Shown: positions 17,648 to 27,071, counted from the first letter of the stretch. The stretch is DNA of 64,000 nt from Chitinophaga pinensis (GCA_945878115.1 CAMDVD010000003.1:1-64000); one strand, 5' to 3'. The notes: generated by a model from the letters alone, not told the origin. Made by a program: numbers and translations.

Positions 17648-17672
17648 GTCAAATGCAAATCGATTAATTTTT

Positions 17673-18644
17673 TTATGAATTCTGGTTTGCCTTAAATTTT
17701 TTAAATGCTTCTGTAAGTTTTGGAACAATTTCAAATGCATCTCCTAAAACCCCATAATCTGCAGCTTTAAAAAATGGAGCTTCTACATCTTTATTAATCA
17801 CTACAATTGTCTTAGAACTATTCACACCAGCCAAATGTTGAATGGCACCACTTATACCAACTGCAATATATAAATTAGGTCGTATGGTTCCACCGGTTTG
17901 TCCAACATGCTCATGGTGTGGACGCCAATGCGAATCTGCAACTGGTCTTGAACAAGCAAGTGTAGCACCAATAGAGGAAGCCAAATCTTCTAGTATGCCC
18001 CAGTTCTCTGGTCCTTTCAAACCACGTCCACCACTCACTACCAACTCTGCTTCAGACAAAGGCACTATGCCAGTTACTTTTTGAACGCTTTCTACTTTTA
18101 TGGCAAAATCAGCATCAGAAAAAGGAACAGATTGCGAAATGACTTGCGCCGTTCCTTCATTCTTTTCTACTGGTATAGAATTAGGGGTGATTGAAATTAC
18201 TTTGGTAGCAGATTTTATTTCTACAAAAGCAAATGCCTTTCCAGAGAATACACTTTTCTTCACGACAAATCCATTTTGTAAAGAAGGAAGAGCAATTGCC
18301 CCAGCCACTAATCCCGCTTTCAAGGAAGCAGCAACTCGAGGTGCTACAGCCTTAGATGTTATATTATTTGAAAATATAATCGTACTTGCATTTTCTTGCA
18401 AAGCCACTGTAACGATAGCTTTTGCGTATGCCTTCGTATCTAGGTTCGCCAAACGAGCATCTGCAATATGGAATACTTTTGCAGCACCATAATTCCCTAA
18501 ATCTTCCAAGCCATTGGCTTCACCAAGTACAACTGCACCAACTGATTCGTTCGTTAATTTCGACAACTTTGTGGCATAAGTTAATGCTTCAAATATTGCT
18601 TTTTTAAAGGTTCCATTATTTAATTCTGCGAAAACAAGTATCAT
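17673..18644 (-). CDS. etfA: Electron transfer flavoprotein subunit alpha
   Basis: 323 residues. It pairs with EtfB to carry electrons from acyl-CoA dehydrogenases toward the quinone pool. The C-terminal FAD-binding half is clear: SRPVADSHWRPHHEHVGQTGG, NLYIAVGISGAIQHLAG, INKDVEAPFFKAADYG. The N-terminal half has the AANH-like alpha/beta fold (GAVVLGEANGLEDLG). It lies 46 bp after etfB on the same strand and 25 bp before the BFN gene, forming one operon. Confidence 0.96.
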   Translation of the reverse strand: MILVFAELNNGTFKKAIFEALTYATKLSKLTNESVGAVVLGEANGLEDLGNYGAAKVFHIADARLANLDTKAYAKAIVTVALQENASTIIFSNNITSKAVAPRVAASLKAGLVAGAIALPSLQNGFVVKKSVFSGKAFAFVEIKSATKVISITPNSIPVEKNEGTAQVISQSVPFSDADFAIKVESVQKVTGIVPLSEAELVVSGGRGLKGPENWGILEDLASSIGATLACSRPVADSHWRPHHEHVGQTGGTIRPNLYIAVGISGAIQHLAGVNSSKTIVVINKDVEAPFFKAADYGVLGDAFEIVPKLTEAFKKFKANQNS

Positions 18645-18690
18645 GAATTTCTTTATTTAAAATTTTATAATTTGTATTTAATTTTTCTAT

Positions 18691-19434
18691 TTAAACCACT
18701 TTCGCTTCTTCATGTAACAAGCGAACCAATTGATCCATATCATCAATCTCTATCATTTTACAACCTTCTTTCGCTGGCGGCAAATCATAAGTTTGAATAG
18801 AAGTCAATGCGTCAACAGCAACGGGTGCAACTACATGTAAAGGTTTAGTTCGTGCAGCCATAATACCACGCATGTTTGGAATACGTGCTTCTGCCATTCC
18901 TTTCTGACATGAAATAAGCAAAGGCAATGCACATGAATTTGTTTCTTCACCACCTTCAATTTCTCGATTGATCAGTATACCATTTGCAGTTGTATCCAAT
19001 TTAGTAACATGCGAAATAAACGGCAAATCCAACATCTCAGCTACCATAGCCCCTATACTCGAATTGTTGTAATCAATACTTTCTTTCCCAGTCATGATTA
19101 AATCATAACTATGCGACTTAGCATAATCTGCAATTTGTGTTGCAATTTGAAAACTATCGTTACTATCTGCATCGATACGAATAGCTTCATCGCCACCCAA
19201 TGCAAGCGCTTTTCTAATAATAGGCTCCACATCTGCTTTACCTACTGTTATTAAATGTACCGCAGTAGCCGTACCTACCTCTTTCAATTCTAAAGCACGA
19301 ACGAGAGCATACCATTCTTCGTAAGGATTAATTATCCATTGCACCCCAGCATCATTCAAGTTTGTACTATTGTCCGTAAAAGTTACTTTCGTTGTGGTAT
19401 CTGGTGCTTTTGTAATACAAACCAATATTTTCAT
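18691..19434 (-). CDS. etfB: Electron transfer flavoprotein subunit beta
   Basis: 247 residues from the ATG at 19434 (MKILVCITKAPDTTTKV), which matches family starts; the frame stays open for 16 more codons upstream, but those overlap the promoter. AMP/FAD-interface marks: DANTYDLIMTGKESID-like stretch (SYDLIMTGKESIDYN), GAMVAEMLDLPFISHV, and the C-terminal ARIPNMRGIMAARTKPL, the recognition segment that docks on acyl-CoA dehydrogenases. First gene of the etfB-etfA-BFN operon. Confidence 0.95.
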   Translation of the reverse strand: MKILVCITKAPDTTTKVTFTDNSTNLNDAGVQWIINPYEEWYALVRALELKEVGTATAVHLITVGKADVEPIIRKALALGGDEAIRIDADSNDSFQIATQIADYAKSHSYDLIMTGKESIDYNNSSIGAMVAEMLDLPFISHVTKLDTTANGILINREIEGGEETNSCALPLLISCQKGMAEARIPNMRGIMAARTKPLHVVAPVAVDALTSIQTYDLPPAKEGCKMIEIDDMDQLVRLLHEEAKVV

Positions 19435-19458
19435 ATATTCTTTTCCTATTTTGGACGG

Positions 19459-19487
19459 CAAATATAATACACAAAGCCACAATTCAA
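19459..19487 (-). promoter_or_regulatory. Promoter of the etfBA operon
   Basis: A minus-strand TTG at 19485-19487, an 18 bp spacer and a perfect -7 box TATATTTG at 19459-19466, ending 25 bp before the etfB start codon. A strong match to the Bacteroidota consensus. Confidence 0.7.
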
Positions 19488-19630
19488 GAGAATTGTTGTG
19501 AGTAAAATTATGGCTATAAAAATGATTCGAATTCCCAAAAATAATGCGTAACTATAATGCCTTACGCCAATTCATTTTACTTTCTTCTCGAAAAGATGTA
19601 TAAAATGGCAATCCCTCATTCTAAAGGCAA

Positions 19631-20875
19631 TTACACACTTTTTTCTTCCCATACTTGCGTCAAATAAATCAAAGTATCTACCGCTTTTTGCATATCCTGA
19701 ACACTCACATATTCGTGTTTAGAATGTATACCCATTTCCCCAGTAAATATATTTGGACAGGGTAGCCCCATAAAGGAAAGTCTAGAACCATCTGTGCCTC
19801 CGCGAATCAACCATCGCTCAGCTTTTACGCCTGCACGAGCCATCGCTTCTTCTGCATAATCTAACATATGCGGTACATCTTTAATTATGTCCATCATATT
19901 TCGATATTGTTCATGCACTGTAAATTCATATTTGGCACCTGGATATTTCGCAACCGTCTCTTGCAATATTTTCTCCAATCTATCTTCATGCTCCTTTAAT
20001 TTTGCTGTTTCAAAATCACGAACAATAAATCGAACAATTGTTTTTTCAATACCACCTTCTATGGACATAGGATGAATATAACCTTGTCGGTCCTCTGTTG
20101 TTTCTGGACTCCAATCTGTTTTTGGCAATGCATCCACAAATGCGGAAGCAATTTTGATAGCACTTACTAATTTACCTTTTGCATAACCTGGATGCGCACT
20201 AATGCCATGTATTGTAGCCACTGCACCATCTGCGCTAAAGGATTCTGATTCTAGAGCACCACGCTCACCGCCATCTAATGTATATCCATAGTTGGCACCA
20301 ATTTTTTGCATATTAATTTTTTCCACACCACGACCAACTTCTTCATCTGGCGTAAAAAGGATACTTATTTTTCCATGTATTAATTCTGGATGTTGTATCA
20401 CATATTGCACATAATCCATAATAATGGCTAAACCTGCTTTATCATCAGCACCCAATAAAGTTAATCCAGATGCGGTAATAAGATCATCACCAATTCTTTG
20501 TGCTAAATAAGGATGTTGCTTTGTTGTAATAATTTGTGTTGTATCATCTGGCAAAATAATATCTTGACCTTGGTAATTTTTATGCAGAATTGGCTTTACA
20601 TCTTTGCCACTGCAATCAGGCGCTGTATCCATGTGTGAACAAAAACAAATCACAGGAACATCCTTAGTACTATTGGAAGGCAAGGAAGCGTAAACATATC
20701 CATATTCATCCAATTCAACTTCTGCAACCCCCATATCACGTAACTCTTGCGCCAATATTTTCGCTAAGTCCTTTTGTTTTTCCGTACTCGGAAAACTAGT
20801 TGACATTGGATCACTTTGTGTATCTACTTGTACATAGCGCATAAATTTTTCCGCTACAGAATAATTATAATTCAT
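19631..20875 (-). CDS. pepT: Peptidase T (tripeptide aminopeptidase)
   Basis: 414 residues, standard for this M20B zinc aminopeptidase, which removes the N-terminal residue from tripeptides in the cytoplasm. Metal-site motifs: CFCSHMDTAPDCSG (His-x-Asp), GADDKAGLAIIM (bridging Asp), TPDEEVGRG (catalytic Glu pair), LDGGERG, RGGTDGSRLSFMGLPCPN and HSKHEYVS (last His ligand). It is transcribed alone, between the etf operon and the divergent marC gene. A near-consensus TATATTTA box lies about 20 bp upstream of the start. Confidence 0.96.
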   Translation of the reverse strand: MNYNYSVAEKFMRYVQVDTQSDPMSTSFPSTEKQKDLAKILAQELRDMGVAEVELDEYGYVYASLPSNSTKDVPVICFCSHMDTAPDCSGKDVKPILHKNYQGQDIILPDDTTQIITTKQHPYLAQRIGDDLITASGLTLLGADDKAGLAIIMDYVQYVIQHPELIHGKISILFTPDEEVGRGVEKINMQKIGANYGYTLDGGERGALESESFSADGAVATIHGISAHPGYAKGKLVSAIKIASAFVDALPKTDWSPETTEDRQGYIHPMSIEGGIEKTIVRFIVRDFETAKLKEHEDRLEKILQETVAKYPGAKYEFTVHEQYRNMMDIIKDVPHMLDYAEEAMARAGVKAERWLIRGGTDGSRLSFMGLPCPNIFTGEMGIHSKHEYVSVQDMQKAVDTLIYLTQVWEEKSV

Positions 20876-20938
20876 GAATATATTTTTTTGTTGAAGGCGT
20901 AAATATACATCCTGTCTCGAATAATCTATCTTTGCTGC

Positions 20939-21514
20939 ATGAGCAATTCCATTTCATTCAAAGAAATACTAACGGCATCTTTTGCCTTGTTTGCAGTCAT
21001 TGATATTCTTGGATCTATTCCAGTATTGATTTCATTCAAAAATAAAATGGGAACCATCAGTGCATGGCAAGCAACCTTAGTATCTGGTTTACTTATGTTA
21101 CTCTTTTTTTTTATTGGCGCGCAATTTCTTGATTTATTAGGACTCGACATTAGTTCATTTGCAATCGCAGGTTCTATTGTCTTATTTATTTTGGGATTGG
21201 AAATGGTTTTAGGTTTAGAATTTTTCAAAGGAGATGCGAATGCGAAATCAGGAAGTATAGTTCCAATTGCATTTCCAATTATTGCAGGATCAGGTACATT
21301 AACCACTATCATGTCAATCAAATCATTGTATTTTCAAACCAATATTTTGATTGCAATTTGCATCAATTTAATTGTAATTTATTTAGCATTAAAAAGTTTG
21401 AATTGGATAGAAAGAGTCATTGGTCAATCGGGTATTTTAGTCATCCGAAAATTCTTTGGCATCATATTAATTGCCATCGCAGTAAAAATGTTTCGCACAA
21501 ATATTTTATTGTAA
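20939..21514 (+). CDS. MarC-family integral membrane protein
   Basis: 191 residues with six membrane helices. FALFAVIDILGSIPVLISF, GSIVLFILGLEMVLG and PIAFPIIAGSGTLTTIMS are typical of the MarC/UPF0056 family. The family was once linked to multiple antibiotic resistance, but that role has not held up; transport of small metabolites is possible. The gene is divergent from pepT. An orphan hairpin terminator lies about 140 bp downstream. Confidence 0.9.
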   Translation: MSNSISFKEILTASFALFAVIDILGSIPVLISFKNKMGTISAWQATLVSGLLMLLFFFIGAQFLDLLGLDISSFAIAGSIVLFILGLEMVLGLEFFKGDANAKSGSIVPIAFPIIAGSGTLTTIMSIKSLYFQTNILIAICINLIVIYLALKSLNWIERVIGQSGILVIRKFFGIILIAIAVKMFRTNILL

Positions 21515-21899
21515 AAAAAAAGTTTTATAAAAAAAATATCCTTCCTATTAACAACTAGTGAATAACTTTTTTTAAATAATACTATCTCCAACAAAAAATT
21601 ATATCTATACTTGTGTAGGTTTACAAATTTACTAACCCATAAATTCAAAAAATCCGAATGACTTTTTCATTCGGTTTTTTTTGTGCCCTATGTAAGCATG
21701 ATGAATAAAGGGTTTCAAGATATGCTAATCATTATTTATTCTTCATCATAAAAAAATAATATTCATTCACTTTTTTTTATGCATTCGCATTTTTTCTTTT
21801 TTTATTTCTAAAAATTGTGCAAACAGTTTTCTTCTGCCATTTTTTTTTGAATGCATTCCATAATAATAAATTACTTTTAGCCGATTAAAAAAAAGCAAT
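21515..21899. other. AT-rich intergenic region with a terminator and possible small transcript
   Basis: 385 bases between marC and yicC. It contains a promoter-like TATACTTG (21606-21613, one mismatch to TAnnTTTG) followed 40 bp later by a strong hairpin with a T-tract (21654-21682). The remainder (21690-21899) is extremely AT-rich with long T and A runs and no ORF I trust. Confidence 0.6.
21654..21682 (+). terminator. Intrinsic terminator
   Basis: CCGAATGA (21654-21661), loop CTTTT, TCATTCGG (21667-21674), then eight T. It could end the marC transcript, 140 bp away, or a small RNA starting near 21620. Confidence 0.85.
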
Positions 21900-22775
21900 A
21901 TGTTACAATCAATGACTGGATTTGGAAGAGCTGAATTTAATGTAGCCAACTATATTTGTTGCATCGAAATTCGCACCTTGAACGGCAAACAATTTGAAGT
22001 CAATACCAAGCTTCCATCCATCTTAAAAATGTATGAAATAGAAGTAAGAAATAAAACACAACAATTACTCAATCGAGGTAGCATTGATGTCACAATTTTT
22101 CTAAAACAAAACGGTTCTTCAAAAGCGGTAAGTGTAAATATTGAATTAGCTAAATACTATCACAATGCCATCATGCAAATTGCAGATGAATTGTCTTTAG
22201 AAAAAAAAGATATACTCTCTACCTTAATGAGTATGCCTGAAATTGTGTCTTCATCCAACGAAACATTTAAAGAAGAAGATTGGCTTTTGATAGCACAAAA
22301 ATTAGAAGACGTTTGCCAAATCGTAAATCAATATCGAACACAAGAAGGCGTCATGTTAACGAAACACATTAGTGGCAATATTGAAAAAATAAAATCTCTT
22401 TGTATAGAGGTAGATCCTTTCGAAAAAAATCGAACCGAACGCATTCGTGAAAAATTAATTCAATCCTTAAATGATTTTATTCAATCGGCACATGTAGATA
22501 AAAACAGACTCGAACAAGAAATCATTTATTACATAGAAAAATTTGACATCACCGAAGAAAAAAACAGACTCTTACACCACTGCGATTATTTCAACGAACT
22601 ATTGCTGGAAGACCATACCACCAAGGGCAAAAAACTCGGTTTTTTATTACAAGAAATTGGAAGAGAAATAAATACGATGGGTTCAAAAGCGAATGATATA
22701 GACATCCAAAAACGTGTCGTGATGATGAAAGATGAATTAGAACAAGCCAAAGAACAATTATTAAATGCTTTATAA
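21900..22775 (+). CDS. YicC-family endoribonuclease-like protein
   Basis: 291 residues, the family norm. The invariant opening MLQSMTGFGRAEF and IEIRTLNGKQFEVNTKLP mark the YicC N-terminal domain. The C-terminal DUF1732 part shows DKNRLEQEIIYYIEKFDITEE-type sequence and ends GREINTMGSKANDIDIQKRVVMMKDELEQAKEQ. E. coli YicC has been reported to be an endoribonuclease acting on small RNAs; here the role is inferred. Its stop codon overlaps the next start (TAATG), so gldH is translationally coupled. Confidence 0.93.
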   Translation: MLQSMTGFGRAEFNVANYICCIEIRTLNGKQFEVNTKLPSILKMYEIEVRNKTQQLLNRGSIDVTIFLKQNGSSKAVSVNIELAKYYHNAIMQIADELSLEKKDILSTLMSMPEIVSSSNETFKEEDWLLIAQKLEDVCQIVNQYRTQEGVMLTKHISGNIEKIKSLCIEVDPFEKNRTERIREKLIQSLNDFIQSAHVDKNRLEQEIIYYIEKFDITEEKNRLLHHCDYFNELLLEDHTTKGKKLGFLLQEIGREINTMGSKANDIDIQKRVVMMKDELEQAKEQLLNAL

Positions 22776-23269
22776 TGTATAGACCAATGAAAAAATATTT
22801 TTTACTATTTCTTTTACCACTTGTGTTTTATGTTGCTTGTTTGCCTTCAAATATTTTTGAAAAAAATATTAGTTTAAATCGCAACCGTTGGGAACAAAAT
22901 TATATGCCAACTTTTACCTTCGACATTACAGATACTGTCGCTGATTATTTAATTTACTTTAATATTCGACATACGGATGCTTATCCTTATTCCAATATTT
23001 GGCTAAAAGTAAAAACCAAAATGCCTGGCGCCACCATGTTTACTGAAACCAATACTGAAATTCCACTGGCACAAACAGATGGCAAATGGCTCGGCAGAGG
23101 TATGAATGAAATATGGGAACAACAAATGCCAATGACAAACAATGGAAGTCATGTTCATTTCTCTAAACCAGGCACTTATACGATTGCATTACAACAAATC
23201 ATGCGCATGGAAGCTCTACCAGAAATCATGAGTGTAGGTATTCGATTAGAACGAATTCCTAAAGAATAA
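22775..23269 (+). CDS. gldH: Gliding motility lipoprotein GldH
   Basis: 164 residues. A hydrophobic segment ends in a lipobox (FYVACLPSN, Cys about 22). The mature part has the GldH pattern: NRNRWEQNYMPTFTFDITD, YLIYFNIRHTDAYPYSNIWL, GKWLGRGMNEIWEQQMP, FSKPGTYTIALQQIMR. GldH is one of the lipoproteins required for gliding and T9SS function in Flavobacterium johnsoniae, although its mechanism is unknown. The start could also be the ATG at 22787 (MKKYF). It overlaps yicC by one base. Confidence 0.93.
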   Translation: MYRPMKKYFLLFLLPLVFYVACLPSNIFEKNISLNRNRWEQNYMPTFTFDITDTVADYLIYFNIRHTDAYPYSNIWLKVKTKMPGATMFTETNTEIPLAQTDGKWLGRGMNEIWEQQMPMTNNGSHVHFSKPGTYTIALQQIMRMEALPEIMSVGIRLERIPKE

Positions 23270-23340
23270 TAAATTTCATTTAAATACTTTTCCTCCAACT
23301 TCAAACCTAAATTATAACCACCTTTCAATAAATATTATCT

Positions 23341-24090
23341 ATGCGTTCTTCCATCAAAACAACTGAACTTATTAAACGCTATGGCAATCGAACGGTTGTA
23401 AAAAATGTATCCGTAGAAGTAAATCAAGGAGAAATCGTTGGATTACTTGGCCCCAATGGAGCAGGCAAAACCACTACATTCTATATGGTAGTTGGGTTGA
23501 TTAAACCAGACGAAGGCGAAGTATTTTTAGATGACCAAAATATCACCCACTTACCAATGTACAAACGTGCACAACTTGGTGTAGGATACTTGCCGCAAGA
23601 ACCTTCTATTTTTCGCAAACTCACCGTAGAACAAAATATTAAAGGCGTTTTAGAAATGACTGCTTTAAGTAATGAAGAACAAAATGAGAAACTGGAATCC
23701 TTACTTTCTGAATTTCGTTTAGACCATATTCGCAAAAGTATGGGCGATGTATTAAGTGGCGGCGAAAGAAGACGAACTGAAATCGCGCGTGCATTAGCTG
23801 TAAATCCAAAATTTATTTTATTGGATGAACCCTTTGCAGGCATTGACCCTATTGCGGTTGAGGATATTCAAATTATTGTTGAACAACTCAAATATAAAAA
23901 CATCGGCATTCTCATCACCGACCACAACGTACAAGAAACATTATCGATTACCGATCGTGCTTACTTATTATATGATGGCAATATTTTAAAATCCGGAACT
24001 GCCGAAGAATTGGCTTCTGACGAAGAAGTACGTAGATTGTATCTAGGACAAAGTTTTGAGTTGCGAAAGAAAGTGGCAAGTAGAAAGTAG
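23341..24090 (+). CDS. lptB: LPS export ABC transporter ATP-binding protein
   Basis: 249 residues. It is the ATPase that drives extraction of lipopolysaccharide from the inner membrane by LptFG. Walker [10 protein letters not shown] (about 37-45), Q-loop [21 protein letters not shown] (characteristic of LptB), signature [15 protein letters not shown], Walker [14 protein letters not shown], switch His ITDHNVQET. The C-terminal YLGQSFEL is typical. A 71 bp gap separates it from gldH. A long low-complexity repeat follows the stop. Confidence 0.95.
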   Translation: MRSSIKTTELIKRYGNRTVVKNVSVEVNQGEIVGLLGPNGAGKTTTFYMVVGLIKPDEGEVFLDDQNITHLPMYKRAQLGVGYLPQEPSIFRKLTVEQNIKGVLEMTALSNEEQNEKLESLLSEFRLDHIRKSMGDVLSGGERRRTEIARALAVNPKFILLDEPFAGIDPIAVEDIQIIVEQLKYKNIGILITDHNVQETLSITDRAYLLYDGNILKSGTAEELASDEEVRRLYLGQSFELRKKVASRK

Positions 24091-24423
24091 TTAGTAGTTA
24101 GTAGTTAGTAGTCAGTAGTTAGTAGTTAGAAGTTTTATTTAAACTTTCGAATTTTAATTCTCGAATTTAGAATTTCTAATTTAAACTTTCGAATTTCTCC
24201 TTTGGAATTTGGGATTTGAATTTTGGAATTTGCATTCAGTATTTAGAATTTCGAATTTAAATCTTCGAATTTGGAATTTAGAATTTAGAATTTAAATTTT
24301 CGAATTTCACTTTTGAATTTTGGAATTTGCATTCAGTATTTGGAATTTGGAATTTAAAAATTACTTTTACCACTTAGCATTCACACAAAAAAGGGAAAAC
24401 GAAATCTCCATTTAAAAAATACA
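24091..24423. repeat. Low-complexity spacer: TAGTTAGTAG run followed by GAATTT-type repeats
   Basis: The stretch right after lptB is a TAGTTAGTAG microsatellite-like run (24088-24128). It passes into some 200 bp of degenerate TTTGGAATTTGGAATTT and TTTCGAATTT units, including two near-identical copies of GGAATTTGCATTCAGTATTT (about 24225 and 24322). There is no ORF. The same two-part arrangement recurs at 25942-26135 and 45612-45740. Confidence 0.85.
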
Positions 24424-25941
24424 ATGAGGTTATTAAATCCAGCATTAAAAGGTTTATTGAAATTAAGATGGAGTGCCATCGATAATTTTTTGTTGAATCC
24501 TGAAAGCACACAGGTCATGGTTTTTAACTCATTAATCAATAATGGGCAATTCACTGAGTTTGGAAGACAATATAGTTTTCAAAATATAAATGATATCAAG
24601 GAATTCAAAAACAATGTACCCGTTCATGAGTATGAAGATTTGAAACCATACATTCAAAAGATGATGGAAGGCACACAAAATGTGCTGTGGAATTCTCCCA
24701 TTACTTGGTTTGCTAAATCCAGTGGCACAACTTCCGATAAAAGTAAATTCATTCCTGTGAGTAATGAATCGCTCGAAGAGTGTCATTACAAATCGGCAAA
24801 AGACGTGCTGGCATTGTATTACCACAACTTTCCTCAATCCGGAATTTTATCTGGCAAATGTCTCACACTCGGCGGAAGTCATCAGGTAAATCAACTCAAT
24901 ACAGATTCTTATTATGGCGATTTATCCGCTGTCATGATTCAGAATTTATCCTATTTTACGCAGCTCATACGCACACCAGACGTCTCTATTGCCCTCATGC
25001 CTGAATGGGAAGAGAAGATTGAAAAAATGGCATTAAGCACCATCAAAGAAGAAGTGACGATGATTGCTGGTGTACCTACATGGACAATCGTATTGATCAA
25101 AAAGATTTTTGAAATAACAGGCAAAAATAATGTGCATGATGTTTGGCCTAACCTTGAATTATATATGCATGGCGGTGTAAATTTTTCACCCTACGAAGCG
25201 CAGTTTAATACCTTGATTCCATCCAAACAAATGCATTATTTAGAAACCTATAATGCTTCAGAAGGATTTTTTGCTGCGCAAGATATCATAGGTCGTGATG
25301 GCTTACTCCTATTTTTAAATCATGGTATTTTTTATGAATTCATGCCCTTGGAAGAACAAGGAAAACCTTTTCCTGAAACGCTACAATTAGAAGATGTTGT
25401 GATTGGAAAAAACTATGCATTAATCGTAAGTACCAATTCTGGCTTATGGCGTTATATCGTTGGCGACACTATTCAATTTGTATCTACAAACCCATATAGA
25501 GTAAAGGTTTCTGGCAGACTCAAACATTTCATCAATGCATTTGGCGAAGAAGTAATAGTAGACAATGCGGATTATGCCATTGCAAAATCTTGTAAAATAA
25601 CAAACGCCACCATCAATGATTATACAGTAGCGCCAGTTTACTTTTCTGACCATGCAAATGGATGTCATGAATGGCTTATCGAATTTGATCAAGCACCAGA
25701 TAACAAGGAATTTTTTATTGAACAGCTGGATAAATCCTTGCAAGAAATCAATTCTGATTATGAAGCTAAACGATATAAAAGTATCGCTTTAAGCACGCCG
25801 ATTGTTCACTTTTTACCGAAAGGTACTTTCTCAGAATGGCTAAAAAGCAAAGGCAAACTTGGCGGTCAACATAAAGTACCTCGACTCAGCAATGACAGAA
25901 AAATAATGGATGAGATTCTTGAGTTTAGTAAGAAGAAGTGA
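24424..25941 (+). CDS. GH3-family acyl-adenylating enzyme
   Basis: 505 residues across the whole frame, matching the plant-type GH3 auxin-responsive promoter family (PF03321). Motifs: WFAKSSGTTSDKSKFIPVS (AMP-binding loop, about 97-115), a central YNASEGFFAAQD and LWRYIVGDTIQFVS. GH3 enzymes adenylate a carboxylic acid and join it to an amino acid. Bacterial members are common in Bacteroidota and cyanobacteria, but their substrates are not established. No signal peptide. It is flanked on both sides by GAATTT-type spacers. Confidence 0.92.
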   Translation: MRLLNPALKGLLKLRWSAIDNFLLNPESTQVMVFNSLINNGQFTEFGRQYSFQNINDIKEFKNNVPVHEYEDLKPYIQKMMEGTQNVLWNSPITWFAKSSGTTSDKSKFIPVSNESLEECHYKSAKDVLALYYHNFPQSGILSGKCLTLGGSHQVNQLNTDSYYGDLSAVMIQNLSYFTQLIRTPDVSIALMPEWEEKIEKMALSTIKEEVTMIAGVPTWTIVLIKKIFEITGKNNVHDVWPNLELYMHGGVNFSPYEAQFNTLIPSKQMHYLETYNASEGFFAAQDIIGRDGLLLFLNHGIFYEFMPLEEQGKPFPETLQLEDVVIGKNYALIVSTNSGLWRYIVGDTIQFVSTNPYRVKVSGRLKHFINAFGEEVIVDNADYAIAKSCKITNATINDYTVAPVYFSDHANGCHEWLIEFDQAPDNKEFFIEQLDKSLQEINSDYEAKRYKSIALSTPIVHFLPKGTFSEWLKSKGKLGGQHKVPRLSNDRKIMDEILEFSKKK

Positions 25942-26135
25942 GTAATTAGTAGTTAGTAAAAAGTCGAAAGTATTAAAGAATGGAAGAAACGTAATTTCTT
26001 CACAAGTTGGCATCGCCCTCGCTCATTCTAGCCTGAGTTAAATATTTGGCAATTTAAAAATTAGTGCCTTGTCTTTTGGAATTTGGGGTTTTCTACTTTG
26101 GAATTTTGAATTTGGAATCTCCGAATTTGGAATTA
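25942..26135. repeat. Second TAGTTAG/GAATTT spacer
   Basis: After the GH3 gene a short TTAGTAGTTAGTA run (about 25945-25960) is followed at 26061-26135 by TTTTGGAATTTGGGGTTTT and repeats of TTTGGAATTT. The repeat is in frame with the following gene for 26 codons, but this reads as low-complexity artefact, not as protein. Confidence 0.7.
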
Positions 26136-26159
26136 ACTTCAATGTTTAAAATAATAAAA

Positions 26160-27071
26160 ATGAACACCCACAAATTGTTTACCATCGTCGTATTATGTTT
26201 AGGACTATCAAATGCAGCATTGGCTAGCCATCATAAAATACAAAGAGATCAAATTACAAATGAGTATGAAATAAATGATGGCATGTTGACTGGGCATTTT
26301 GTTTCTTATTATGCAAATGGAAAAAAGCAAGCGGATGGAAATTTTTTACAAAATAATCGTGTTGGTCATTGGACATTTTATAACGAAGCTGGGGAAGCGG
26401 TAGAGTACAGAACCTATACAAACAATTATCAATTCAAACATGTCGACAAATTTGGCAATGAAGAAGTATTAATGTTTAATAAAAATGGCGTTTGGGATAT
26501 AATTCAAGAAAAAAATGTCTGGTTGAAGAACCGAATGTACCGAACTATCAACATTGAAAACAATCCATTATTTTTTCAAGAACAAGGTATATTTACTGCA
26601 TTAAAAGAAAATTTCATTCAAGGCAAATTGAAGCTGTATACCAATTCGAGATTTGTAGAATCACTAACCTTACAACAATTTCCTGCCATTACGAACCAAG
26701 AAATAATTGGATACAAATTCAAGGAAGACCAAATCATTGATTCTGAAAACAAAACGCTAAACCATAGAACGATTGGCATTTGCCCATTGGCAATCCAGAA
26801 AAACACGAAGGATACAATAGAATTGTTTTGGGCTTACTACCCAGATTGCAGAAAAGCTTTACAATCCATATCGATTGCAAGCAACACATTACCAGCTTAT
26901 ATCAAAACCTATGATGATTTAATTTGGCATCAATATTTTTCAAATTCTTCATTTTCAATATTCATTTATGGAGGTAAGGACTCAACAATAGCTTACGCCA
27001 TTTCAGAATCTGAAAATATGGATATTTATATGATTGCAAAAGAGAATGAATTTATTATTCAAACCCTATAG
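26160..27071 (+). CDS. Secreted protein with MORN-like toxin-antitoxin-type repeats, function unknown
   Basis: 303 residues from the ATG at 26160, which puts a signal peptide at the N-terminus (MNTHKLFTIVVLCLGLSNAALA). An ATG at 26142 is also possible; the still earlier frame is repeat-derived. Residues about 40-110 carry MORN-variant units (GMLTGHFVSYYANGKKQADGNF, NRVGHWTFYNEAGEAVEY), common in Bacteroidota envelope proteins. The remaining 190 residues are mixed alpha/beta with no recognised family. A role at the envelope is inferred only from the signal peptide. Confidence 0.72.
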   Translation: MNTHKLFTIVVLCLGLSNAALASHHKIQRDQITNEYEINDGMLTGHFVSYYANGKKQADGNFLQNNRVGHWTFYNEAGEAVEYRTYTNNYQFKHVDKFGNEEVLMFNKNGVWDIIQEKNVWLKNRMYRTINIENNPLFFQEQGIFTALKENFIQGKLKLYTNSRFVESLTLQQFPAITNQEIIGYKFKEDQIIDSENKTLNHRTIGICPLAIQKNTKDTIELFWAYYPDCRKALQSISIASNTLPAYIKTYDDLIWHQYFSNSSFSIFIYGGKDSTIAYAISESENMDIYMIAKENEFIIQTL

